In this document: in pieces, positions 30,057-37,593 of the stretch | How positions within the stretch are numbered: position 1 is the first letter of the stretch | Layout: each line of letters opens with the position of its first letter | Source: Bacillota bacterium | GTDB lineage: Bacteria > Bacillota > Clostridia > Lachnospirales > Lachnospiraceae | Direction: 5' to 3' | Assembly (NCBI GenBank): GCA_023395555.1 | Contig: JAEWYQ010000022.1 | Span: 1-37,593, forward strand | DNA length: 37,593 nt | Translations under genes and position numbers: made by a program | The notes under the pieces: model-generated | Told to the model about the DNA's origin: nothing | Databases searched by the model: none | What the model saw: only the letters and a program-made list of their open reading frames with translations

Positions 30057-32168
30057 ATGCTTTTTACAAAGCTTAAACTGAACTATTTCGGCAAGTTCTG
30101 TCAGAAGGAAATCGAGCTGAAGCCGGGGCTTAATCTGATCTATGGGGAAAATGAATCGGGAAAGTCCACGCTTCACGCGTTTATCAAAGGAATGCTCTTT
30201 GGAATTGAGCGCCTGAGAGGACGGGGCGCGGCATCGAAGGAGGATGTATACACCAGATATCTTCCCTGGGATTATCCCGGAGCTTATGGCGGGAGCCTGG
30301 AGCTGGAAATCGGGGGAAAGACATACCGGCTGTCCAGGAGTTTTCATGCCAATGATAAAAGCTTTACCATCCTTGATCTTGCCACAGGCAGGGAAATAAA
30401 GCTGAAAGAGGGGGCTGTCAGCGAGCTGATTCCGGGTTTGTCGGAGGCGGCCTTCCGAAATACGGTCAGTATAGAGCAGCTTAAGGCTCAGACGGATTCT
30501 GAGCTGGCTTTGCAGGTTCGCAATTATATCGCCAATCTGTCCGCAGCCAAGAGCAAGGAGGTTAATGTAGGGAAAGCGGTGAGCTTTCTGGGCGAGCAGA
30601 AAAAACGTCTGGAGGCCTTACATAATATGACGCAGTTGGATGAGCTGCGTTCCGAGATTGAAGAAGGAATTGCCAGGGAGGAGAAGATGGATCAGCTGAC
30701 ACTGCAGCTGCAGAAGCTCCTGGAGCAGGAGAAGGAGCTGCAGAAGCAGAGGGAAGAGCTTGCTGCCGCTCTGGATCAGAAGGAAGAATATCGCATGGAA
30801 CAGCTTCCTGCAATCGCAGAGAAGTACCGCTCCTATCGGGAGCTGGAGCAGCAGCTCTTCCGGTTGGAGCGTACGGAAGAGGAGCTGAAGAAAAGGATAG
30901 AAGAAGGGGAGCGCTGGCAGCAGGCAGTAAGGCAGCTGAAGGAGGACAGAGGTGCGGCAGAGGCAATAAATGATAAAATGAAGGAGCTGGAACGGCGGTC
31001 CTTGGAGCTGGCAGGCCGAAAGGAGGAGCTGGAGAAGAAGGGGAAAAAGGCCCCCTATTATTGTATTCTTCCTGTGGCTGTTGCCGTAATTCTGGCAGTG
31101 GTGTCAGCTGTTCTTCCAGCTGCGGCGGGAGGCGGCATCCGGATTCCGGGTTTGCTTCTGGCGGGAGGATTTCTATTTGCCGGATTGCTTGGATATTATT
31201 TTTTGGAGAATAAGAAGCAGAAGGCATCCAAAGAGCTGTTTCATAAGGAAAAAGAACTTCAAGATCAGGGGGCAGAGCTTCAGAAGGAGCTCCGGCTTAT
31301 TCTGGAAAGAAACAGGGCGAATCGGATGGAGGAACTGAATGACAGGCAGGAGGAAGCCCTGCGGGGAATCTATACGGCCGAGAATGCCAGGACTCAGTTG
31401 GAGGATCTGCAACAGAGAAGGAATGAAACCGTGGACAGCATGGATACGGCCTATGATACGATCATGAATTATATCCGGTATTATATACCCGCAGAGGAGC
31501 TGACGGAGGATATTATGGAACACCTGACCGGAGAGCTTCGCCGGAGGAAAGAAGAACGGGACAGCAGGCGGGCCAGGATCAATGAGGAAGATAGGAATAA
31601 CCGGCTTCAGATCGAGAAGCTAAGATGGGAGATATCCCGGTTGGAAGGAAACGAAGAGGAGCTGCTGCGCAATCAGGAGAAATACCGGAGACTGGTGCAG
31701 CAGCAGGAAGCGGACACAGTTGAGTTGGAAGCGATTAAGCTGGCCCTCAGCTCCATTCAGGAGCTTTCGGCAGAAATCCATGACAGCTTTGGAAATCAGC
31801 TGAACCAGGCCGTATCGGAGGTGATCTGTAAGGTTACCGGGGAGAGGTACGGAGATCTTAAGATTGATGAAAAGCTGGGAGTTAAGGTGGGATGGAATGG
31901 GGACTACGTGCTTTTGGAACGCTTGAGTGCGGGAACCATTGACCAGGTATATTTTGCCCTGCGCCTGGCGGTGGCGGATCTGCTGCTGGGCAGGGAGATG
32001 CCCCTATTGCTGGATGACAGCTTTGCCTTCTATGATGACAGAAGAGTGAGAGCGGCCCTGGCAGAGGTGGCGGATAAGAGGCAGGTGCTGCTGTTTACCT
32101 GCCACAAGAGAGAGCAGGAGCTGTTGGAGGAACTAAAGTTACCGTACCATTTCGTAGAGTTAGGCTGA
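30057..32168 (+). CDS. SbcC/YhaN-like ATPase with membrane helices in the coiled coil
   Basis: The 703-residue product starts at ATG 30057 after AAGGGTTGG. The Walker A motif GENESGKST lies at residues 30-38. The signature LSAGTIDQVYFALRLAVADL and Walker B (PLLLDDSF) are near the C-terminus, as in SMC/Rad50-type ATPases. Between them are long coiled coils (about 175-330 and 385-590) interrupted by a hydrophobic hairpin near residues 340-385 (CILPVAVAVILAVVSAVLPA, then LLLAGGFLFAGLLGYYFLE). That hairpin marks the YhaN subgroup and suggests membrane association of the nuclease complex. The partner nuclease gene is directly upstream. Confidence 0.88.
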   Translation: MLFTKLKLNYFGKFCQKEIELKPGLNLIYGENESGKSTLHAFIKGMLFGIERLRGRGAASKEDVYTRYLPWDYPGAYGGSLELEIGGKTYRLSRSFHANDKSFTILDLATGREIKLKEGAVSELIPGLSEAAFRNTVSIEQLKAQTDSELALQVRNYIANLSAAKSKEVNVGKAVSFLGEQKKRLEALHNMTQLDELRSEIEEGIAREEKMDQLTLQLQKLLEQEKELQKQREELAAALDQKEEYRMEQLPAIAEKYRSYRELEQQLFRLERTEEELKKRIEEGERWQQAVRQLKEDRGAAEAINDKMKELERRSLELAGRKEELEKKGKKAPYYCILPVAVAVILAVVSAVLPAAAGGGIRIPGLLLAGGFLFAGLLGYYFLENKKQKASKELFHKEKELQDQGAELQKELRLILERNRANRMEELNDRQEEALRGIYTAENARTQLEDLQQRRNETVDSMDTAYDTIMNYIRYYIPAEELTEDIMEHLTGELRRRKEERDSRRARINEEDRNNRLQIEKLRWEISRLEGNEEELLRNQEKYRRLVQQQEADTVELEAIKLALSSIQELSAEIHDSFGNQLNQAVSEVICKVTGERYGDLKIDEKLGVKVGWNGDYVLLERLSAGTIDQVYFALRLAVADLLLGREMPLLLDDSFAFYDDRRVRAALAEVADKRQVLLFTCHKREQELLEELKLPYHFVELG

Positions 32169-32190
32169 AATAGGGAGGAATGCAAGTCAA

Positions 32191-35064
32191 ATGTCAGAGC
32201 AGCGGCGCAAGATTGCAGATAGAGGGAATACGGGAGGCAATTTGGGAAGGGGCGGAAGCAACACGGTCGGGAGGAGCGGCAGTACCGCGGGAAGAGGCGG
32301 GAGCAACACTGCCGGAAGGAGCGGCAGTACCGCGGGAAGAGGCGGGAGCAACACTGCCGGAAGGAGCGGCAGTACCGCGGGAAGAGTCGGAAGCAATTCT
32401 GCCGGAAGGAGCGGCAGTACCGCGGGAAGAGTCGGAAGCAATTCTGCCGGAAGGAGCGGCAGTGTCACGGGAAGAAACGGAAGCAACCCTGTGGGAAGAA
32501 GCAGCGGCACGGGAAGAGATGGAAATTCCGCGGGAAGGAACGGCAGCAGTACAGGAAGAAACGGAAACAATGCCGGAAGAAAGGATAGCAGCATAGATAA
32601 AAACAGCGGCACCGGCAGGAAGCGGAGAAGGAAGCGCAGTGAGGGGACCGGTACCGGAAAGCGAAGGAATAGAAAAAGGTCGGTTAAGATTACCTTGCAG
32701 ATACTGACCCTGTCTGTACTGCTTGTTATCTTTGGGGCGATGCTTTACTTTTATGCAAGATACGGAAAAACTATTTTTGGCCTTCAGGCGGATGCAAAGC
32801 GGAAGGTCCGGGCCTCCACGGAAGAGACTTTCCGGGCAGCCCAGACCAGCCTGGTATATGATGTCAACGGTAATCTTATCTCCACTCTGAAGGCAGAAAA
32901 AGATGTATATTATGTGGAGTACAGCGGCATTCCGAAGATGGCAGTGGAGGCCATGATCGTATCGGAGGACCGGAAGTTCTTTGAGCATAACGGAGTGGAC
33001 TATCTGGCCAATATCCGGGCTGCCATTAAATTAATTGAACATAAGGGGGAGATCACTCAGGGAGCCAGTACCATCACCCAGCAGCTGGCGAGAAATGTAT
33101 TTCTGACCCATAAGGTTACTTACGAGAGGAAGATAGAGGAGATCTTTGTCGCCCAGGAGCTGGAAAAACGATATTCCAAAATTGATATTATGGAATTCTA
33201 TATGAATGGAATCTATTTTGCCAACGGGCATTATGGGATTCAGGCAGCGGCCCTGGGATACTTCGGGGAGGGAGCGGACAGCCTGAGTTTATCCCAGATA
33301 GCGTTTCTGTGCGCGATTCCAAATAATCCGAATCTCTATAATCCGCTGACCAACATGGACAATACCCTGGAGCGCAGAGACCGGATTCTGCTTCAGCTAT
33401 ATGAGGCCCAGCGGATTACCGAGGAGCAGTACCGGGAGGCGAAGAAGGAGAAGATTGTACTAAACAGGGTATCCATCTCCAGAAATAATTATGTGGAAAC
33501 CTATGTGTATTATTGCGCCATCCGGGCTTTGATGAAGGAGAACGGCTTCGTATTCCGCTATGAATTTGAGAGTGAGGAAGAGCAGGAGGCCTATGAAGAC
33601 GAGTACTATGAGCTGTATTACCGGTATCAGAAGGAATTGTATGTCCAGGGCTACCGGATCTATACCTCCATTGATCTGGAAAAACAGGAGCTGCTGCAGC
33701 AATCGCTGGATGAAGCCTTGAAGGACTTCACCGAGGTGAACGATGAGGGCATCTATCAGATGCAGGGAGCCGCGGTCTGCATCGATAACGACAGCGGAAG
33801 GGTGGCAGCCATTGTAGGAGGACGGGATCAGGAGACCGGCGGATATACCCTGAACAGGGGGTATCAGAGCTTCCGGCAGCCCGGCAGCGCAATCAAACCC
33901 TTAATTGTGTATACTCCGGCTTTTGAACGGGGCTATACACCGGAAAGCATTGTAGTTGATAAAAAAGAAGAAGACGGCCCTAAGAACTCCGATAAAAAAT
34001 ATCTGGGAGAAATCAAACTGCAAAAGGCAATTGAGCTTTCGAAGAATACCATTGCCTGGAAGCTTTTTGAAGAGCTGACTCCGGTAGTGGGGCTGTCTTA
34101 TCTGCATCAGATGCATTTTGCAAAGATCAGCAGGACCGATTATGTACCGGCGGCATCGCTCGGAGGGCTTACGGTGGGTGTCAGCCCGGTGGAAATGGCA
34201 GCAGCCTACGCGGCACTGGAGAACGATGGCTATTATCGTGAGCCTACCTGTATTATAAGAATTACGGATGCCCAGAAGGAAGAGATTGTGGGAGATGCGA
34301 TGGAAAGCATTCCGGTCTATCAGAAGAACGCGTCCAGAATTATGACAGAAGCCCTGACGGGTGTAATGAAAAAAGGCACAGCCAAGGGGCTGGGACTGAG
34401 CCATACGGTCAGCGCAGGAAAAACAGGAACGACGAATGACAGAAGGGATGGCTGGTTTGTCGGTTACACGCCTTATTACACCACCAGTGTGTGGGTGGGC
34501 TATGACATGCCTAAAACCGTGGATGACTTAAAGGGAGCGTCCTATCCGGGTACCATATGGCATAACTTTATGGAGCAGCTTCATGATTCTGCCATGACGG
34601 GAGAATTCCAGCAGTATGACTGGAGGGCTGCTCTAGAGCAGAAGCGGGAAGAGGAGGAAAGGGCTCTGGAGGAAGAATGGGAAGAGCCGGAAGAGGACAA
34701 CACGGATGCAGAGGCTGATGCAGGCGAAGAACCGCAGGATGACCCGGAAGGGGATACGGAAGATACTACAGAGGATAGCTGGGACAGCACAGAGGAAGAA
34801 TCGGAGGTTGACCCGGATCAGGATGTGGAGGAAGGCTCGGAGGAGAACTCTTCTGATGAAGACACCGACGGAGCTGCGGATGAAGATCCGGAGGAAAGCC
34901 CGGACGGGGATCAGGAAGACAATCAGAGGGAAGATACGGAGATAACCACAGACGGGGACAATTCCAATAATAGTGCAGAAGGTGCCCCGGACGGGGATAC
35001 AGAGGATAACCCAGCCGGGACCTGGGAGGATGGAATGAACGAGGATATGGGGGATAACCCGTAA
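32191..35064 (+). CDS. Class A penicillin-binding protein (PBP1A type)
   Basis: This bifunctional enzyme polymerises glycan strands and cross-links peptides on the outer face of the membrane. The 957-residue protein starts at ATG 32191 (AGGGAGGA upstream). A cytoplasmic Ser/Gly/Arg-rich tail (1-163) precedes one membrane helix (about 166-190). The GT51 domain has EDRKFFEHNGVD (catalytic Glu 259) and QGASTITQQLARN. The transpeptidase has SAIK (Ser 566), SKN (617-619) and KTGT (744-747). The last 150 residues are an acidic Glu/Asp/Gly repeat-like tail outside the cell. Both low-complexity ends are unusual in length, and a tandem DNA repeat encodes part of the first. Confidence 0.93.
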   Translation: MSEQRRKIADRGNTGGNLGRGGSNTVGRSGSTAGRGGSNTAGRSGSTAGRGGSNTAGRSGSTAGRVGSNSAGRSGSTAGRVGSNSAGRSGSVTGRNGSNPVGRSSGTGRDGNSAGRNGSSTGRNGNNAGRKDSSIDKNSGTGRKRRRKRSEGTGTGKRRNRKRSVKITLQILTLSVLLVIFGAMLYFYARYGKTIFGLQADAKRKVRASTEETFRAAQTSLVYDVNGNLISTLKAEKDVYYVEYSGIPKMAVEAMIVSEDRKFFEHNGVDYLANIRAAIKLIEHKGEITQGASTITQQLARNVFLTHKVTYERKIEEIFVAQELEKRYSKIDIMEFYMNGIYFANGHYGIQAAALGYFGEGADSLSLSQIAFLCAIPNNPNLYNPLTNMDNTLERRDRILLQLYEAQRITEEQYREAKKEKIVLNRVSISRNNYVETYVYYCAIRALMKENGFVFRYEFESEEEQEAYEDEYYELYYRYQKELYVQGYRIYTSIDLEKQELLQQSLDEALKDFTEVNDEGIYQMQGAAVCIDNDSGRVAAIVGGRDQETGGYTLNRGYQSFRQPGSAIKPLIVYTPAFERGYTPESIVVDKKEEDGPKNSDKKYLGEIKLQKAIELSKNTIAWKLFEELTPVVGLSYLHQMHFAKISRTDYVPAASLGGLTVGVSPVEMAAAYAALENDGYYREPTCIIRITDAQKEEIVGDAMESIPVYQKNASRIMTEALTGVMKKGTAKGLGLSHTVSAGKTGTTNDRRDGWFVGYTPYYTTSVWVGYDMPKTVDDLKGASYPGTIWHNFMEQLHDSAMTGEFQQYDWRAALEQKREEEERALEEEWEEPEEDNTDAEADAGEEPQDDPEGDTEDTTEDSWDSTEEESEVDPDQDVEEGSEENSSDEDTDGAADEDPEESPDGDQEDNQREDTEITTDGDNSNNSAEGAPDGDTEDNPAGTWEDGMNEDMGDNP
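32251..32475 (+). repeat. Five 45-base tandem repeats within the PBP1A gene
   Basis: Units start at 32251, 32296, 32341, 32386 and 32431 and each encodes a 15-residue block of the type GSNTAGRSGSTAGRG. Units 2 and 3 are almost identical. More degenerate copies continue to about 32590. Because the unit is a multiple of three, copy-number change would keep the frame. Confidence 0.85.
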
Positions 35065-35124
35065 GCTTCAGGCGGAAATACCAAAGAGGATATATACAAA
35101 GACGTGAAATTCTCTATAAAAGGA

Positions 35125-35209
35125 GCCATTACAAAAGTATGCTGCGGCAGGAACCGGGGACACATAGCCTGTCCACAGGCTGCGGGCGCAATTTTGTAAT
35201 GGCCCTTTT
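35125..35209. terminator. Bidirectional terminator between PBP1A and spoVG
   Basis: GCCATTACAAAA (35125-35136) pairs perfectly with TTTTGTAATGGC (35192-35203). A T run follows on the plus side, and the minus side has an A/T-rich continuation. The 55-base loop contains its own hairpin (AGCCTGT/ACAGGCT). It can stop both the PBP1A transcript and the convergent spoVG transcript. Confidence 0.75.
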
Positions 35210-35232
35210 TTGGCATTGATTGCCGATCCCGG

Positions 35233-35514
35233 TTATTCTTCTTCGGATTCGTCGGATTCTAATGCTGCGATTTCATACTTCTCAAGGATGGTTTTCTGAA
35301 TCTTATCCCTGGTGTCCGAATTAATCGGATGAGCAATGTCCCGGTATTCGCCGTCACCGGCCTTTCTGCTGGGCATAGCGATAAATAACCCCTTGTCACC
35401 TTCGATCACCTTGATATCATGTACTACGAACTCATTATCAAGTGTAATTGAAACAACGGCCTTCATTTTGCCTTCCTTACTCACCTTGCGCACACGTACG
35501 TCGGTAATTTGCAT
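35233..35514 (-). CDS. spoVG: Septation/sporulation regulator SpoVG
   Basis: The product is 93 residues starting [11 protein letters not shown], the invariant start of SpoVG; an in-frame extension upstream lacks a ribosome binding site, whereas AAGGGGGA precedes ATG 35512-35514. Conserved parts are [30 protein letters not shown] and the [12 protein letters not shown] segment. The acidic end (ESDESEEE) is also usual. SpoVG binds DNA or RNA and influences cell division, sporulation and virulence traits in Firmicutes. Genes on both sides run rightward; spoVG alone points left and has its own promoter. Confidence 0.95.
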   Translation of the reverse strand: MQITDVRVRKVSKEGKMKAVVSITLDNEFVVHDIKVIEGDKGLFIAMPSRKAGDGEYRDIAHPINSDTRDKIQKTILEKYEIAALESDESEEE

Positions 35515-35634
35515 GGAATGGTCCCCCTTTTCTGTCAAATTTATCGTTAGTTTTTGAGAAAAAGTTGGCTTAACTTTGGTTAATTTCACTTTTTCTTGTT
35601 ATAATAGAGCTCTTACTATGCTATATGCATTAAT

Positions 35635-35663
35635 ATTATAACATAAATATTGCCAGTTGTGAA
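35635..35663 (-). promoter_or_regulatory. Promoter of spoVG
   Basis: On the minus strand TTCACA (35658-35663) and TATAAT (35635-35640) are 17 bases apart, giving a leader of about 115 bases before the spoVG start. This looks like a vegetative promoter; I did not find a clear sigma-H element. Confidence 0.6.
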
Positions 35664-35823
35664 TAATATTTACGAAAAAGCCCATCAAAAAGCTTGATTT
35701 TTTGACATTTTAACGGAGGGATGATAATTTTAAATAAATAGAAAGCTTTTTCATCCGTTTTTTATTTTATACTTGCAACCGGTTTGTTGATTTAGAATAT
35801 AATAACAGGGAAAGATTTTAATA

Positions 35824-35851
35824 TTGTATTTTAAGGGAAATGGGTTATAAT
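35824..35851 (+). promoter_or_regulatory. Promoter of murC
   Basis: TTGTAT (35824-35829) and TATAAT (35846-35851) are 16 bases apart, about 49 bases before the murC start. The AT-rich stretch 35590-35823 shows no gene. Confidence 0.6.
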
Positions 35852-35899
35852 AGCAGATAACAAAACTTTCGTAATTGAATAGGACGATTGGAGACCATT

Positions 35900-37303
35900 A
35901 TGTATAAAATTAATTTGAATGCCCCCTGCCGGATCCATTTTATCGGTATCGGCGGAATAAGCATGAGCGGATTTGCAGAGTATCTACATACCCTTGGTTT
36001 TAAAGTGAGCGGTTCTGACAGCCACCAGAGCAAAATAACGGACCATCTGGAGAAGCTGGGCATGGAGGTGTTCATTGGACAAAGGCCCTCGAATATCTCA
36101 CCCGATATTGATGTTGTGGTATATACCGCCGCAATCCGGGAGGATAATGAGGAATTCCAGGAGGTGAAGAGAAGGAACATCCCCATGCTGGGCCGCGCCC
36201 AGATGATCGGCCAGCTGATGCTGAACTTCGAAGATGCCATTGCGGTGTCAGGCACCCACGGGAAGACCACCACCACCTCCATGCTCTCCAATATATTTAT
36301 AGAAGGGGACATGGATCCCACCATTTCCGTCGGGGGGATTCTGGAGGCCATCGGCGGCAATATCCGGATGGGGAAATCCGAGCATTTTATCACGGAGGCC
36401 TGTGAATATACCAATACCTTTTTGGAGTTTAACCCCAGACGGGAGATTATTCTTAATATTGATGCGGATCATCTGGATTTCTTCAAGGATCTGGAGGATA
36501 TCCGCAGCTCCTTCCGCAAATTCGCCCTGCGCCTTCCCAAGGAGGGACAGCTGTTTATCAATGGAGAGATTGACCGGAAGGAGGATATTATATCCGGGCT
36601 GGAGTGTGAGGTGCTTACCTACGGGATTATTGACCCGGCTTACCGGAAGGGGGAGCAGACCTACGATATTGCCGCAGATAAGATTGAATTCAACAGCCAG
36701 TGCACCGGAAGCTATGATTTATATTATAAAGGTACCTATATTGACCGCATCTATCTGAACGTTGTAGGTGTCCATAATATCTCCAATTCTCTGCCTGCGA
36801 TTGCCGTGGGTCTTGAGGCCGGGATTCCTATCGAGAAGATTAAACGTGCCCTGATGTCGTTCAGTAATTCCAAGCGCCGTTTTGAATATAAAGGGACGGT
36901 AGGCGGTGTGACGATTATTGATGATTATGCCCATCATCCCACCGAGGTAAGAGCAACCCTGGAGGCTGCGCAAAATTGTCCCCATAATACCCTTTGGTGT
37001 ATTTTCCAGCCTCATACCTATACCAGAACCCGGCAGCACCTGGGCGAATTTGCCGAGGCATTAGCTCTGGCAGACAAGGTGGTGCTTGCCGATATCTATG
37101 CGGCCAGGGAGAAGAATCCGGGTGATATCTCTTCGAAGGATCTGGCAAGAGAGCTTGAGAAAATTGGTAAGGAAGTATCCTATTTTCCCTGCTTTGATGA
37201 GATCGAAAATTATTTGTTAGAAAATTGTATTAACGGTGACCTGTTGATAACTATGGGTGCCGGAGATATTGTATCCGTGGGAGAAAGTCTGTTGGGACTA
37301 TAG
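35900..37303 (+). CDS. murC: UDP-N-acetylmuramate--L-alanine ligase
   Basis: MurC adds L-alanine to UDP-MurNAc in the cytoplasm, the first step of peptide stem synthesis. ATG 35900 follows TTGGAG (35888-35893), giving 467 residues. The N-terminal UDP-binding domain has HFIGIGGISMSGFAEYL and VSGSD. The ATP-binding loop is GTHGKTTTTSM (118-128). HNISNSLPAIAVG and DDYAHHPTEVRATL with QPHTYTRT lie in the central and C-terminal domains. Length and all motifs are normal. The stop codon is immediately followed by DnaA boxes. Confidence 0.96.
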   Translation: MYKINLNAPCRIHFIGIGGISMSGFAEYLHTLGFKVSGSDSHQSKITDHLEKLGMEVFIGQRPSNISPDIDVVVYTAAIREDNEEFQEVKRRNIPMLGRAQMIGQLMLNFEDAIAVSGTHGKTTTTSMLSNIFIEGDMDPTISVGGILEAIGGNIRMGKSEHFITEACEYTNTFLEFNPRREIILNIDADHLDFFKDLEDIRSSFRKFALRLPKEGQLFINGEIDRKEDIISGLECEVLTYGIIDPAYRKGEQTYDIAADKIEFNSQCTGSYDLYYKGTYIDRIYLNVVGVHNISNSLPAIAVGLEAGIPIEKIKRALMSFSNSKRRFEYKGTVGGVTIIDDYAHHPTEVRATLEAAQNCPHNTLWCIFQPHTYTRTRQHLGEFAEALALADKVVLADIYAAREKNPGDISSKDLARELEKIGKEVSYFPCFDEIENYLLENCINGDLLITMGAGDIVSVGESLLGL

Positions 37304-37496
37304 TTATCCACATTATCCACAGCTTTATCAACATTTTTGGAGATAAATACTGTGGATATTTTTTTAACAATTTTTCTCCCGGCGGAAGCCGTGCTTTTTA
37401 TGAAATGTATGGGAAAATTACGATGTTTTTATAGAAATTTACAATTTAATGCATTTTTCGCTTCGGATTTTATCCACGATATCCACGGCATCCACA
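37304..37496. other. DnaA box cluster, probable replication origin (oriC)
   Basis: Two perfect boxes TTATCCACA abut at 37304-37312 and 37313-37321. TTATCAACA (37325-37333) and the reversed TGTGGATAT (37351-37359) follow. A second tandem set of three 9-mers (TTATCCACG, ATATCCACG, GCATCCACA) lies at 37470-37496. The stretch between is AT-rich. Such a density of boxes is typical of a bacterial oriC, normally next to dnaA; the rest of the region has no gene. Confidence 0.65.
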
Positions 37497-37532
37497 AAAC
37501 TGGAAAACTCTGAAACCCTTGATAATAGGCTA

Positions 37533-37561
37533 TTTCCAAGTGAATTATTCTATGCTATAAT
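37533..37561 (+). promoter_or_regulatory. Outward promoter at the right end
   Basis: TTTCCA (37533-37538) and TATAAT (37556-37561), with an extended TGC before the -10, are 17 bases apart. It drives a gene beyond the window, possibly dnaA given the adjacent DnaA boxes. Confidence 0.55.
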
Positions 37562-37593
37562 GTGCACGATAAGCAGATTGGTGGGTGGGGGGG

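Noticed and set aside
30562..31227. 221-codon Pro/Ser/Ala-rich frame antisense to the YhaN-like gene
   Set aside because: Composition is that of a shadow of a Glu/Leu-rich coiled coil; no start signal.
32251..32475. CRISPR-like array
   Set aside because: The repeats are contiguous 45-base coding units without unique spacers and lie inside the PBP1A reading frame.
32180..32612. Overlapping open frames on both strands in the PBP1A repeat region (Glu/Ala/Pro-rich and Leu/Pro-rich products)
   Set aside because: They arise from the 45-base repeat, which lacks stops in several frames; the PBP1A frame has the catalytic domains and a proper start.

Overview
The window suggests a spore-forming, low-to-moderate GC Firmicute of the class Clostridia, probably a Lachnospiraceae-type organism. 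It carries spoVG, a class A penicillin-binding protein with a long low-complexity tail, a YhaO/YhaN (SbcD/SbcC-like) pair and murC. Strong AGGAGG ribosome binding sites, TTGACA/TATAAT promoters and GAAC-N4-GTTC LexA boxes fit this assignment. Family assignments come from reading the protein sequences; no database search was run.

Positions 1 to about 26.4 kb are the late part of a temperate siphovirus prophage; integrase, repressor and replication genes must lie to the left, outside the window. From left to right there are small early genes (118-3323), with one SOS-controlled gene on the opposite strand (1726-2007). A 722-base non-coding stretch (3324-4045) contains a tRNA-like RNA without an anticodon loop, a terminator and a 29-codon membrane microprotein. 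Packaging genes follow (terS, terL, portal; 4046-7541). Next comes a minor capsid protein with what looks like a C-terminal nuclease toxin domain, directly followed by a small Cys4 protein of CPCC type that may be its immunity partner (7920-9591). A leader with three co-varying AGACA-loop hairpins (9700-9771) precedes scaffold and major capsid (9789-11330). Then come head-tail connectors, tail tube, a frameshifted tail chaperone, tape measure, baseplate, fibre, XkdX-like protein, holin and amidase endolysin, ending at a strong terminator (24183-24216).

Between the lysis genes and the probable right attachment region lies an AT-rich two-gene operon (24381-25986). It encodes a soluble protein of unknown family and a four-helix membrane protein, behind one promoter with a LexA box in its spacer and a second, LexA-free promoter. 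This is the usual place for lysogenic conversion or exclusion genes. Three TTGACT repeats spaced exactly 11 bases apart (26219-26247) resemble integrase arm sites and probably mark the right attachment region.

The rest is chromosome: a remnant of a GNAT acetyltransferase, an O-methyltransferase-like gene, a GH43-like glycosidase, a large palindromic interspersed repeat (28621-28842), the YhaO/YhaN pair, a bifunctional PBP1A, spoVG on the minus strand, and murC. Immediately after the murC stop codon there are tandem 9-base DnaA boxes (37304-37496) and an outward promoter. This looks like a replication origin, and I infer that dnaA may begin just beyond the right end.

The observations most worth following are the virion toxin/immunity pair, the SOS-linked two-gene operon, the triple hairpin leader of the capsid operon, and the anticodon-less tRNA-like RNA.
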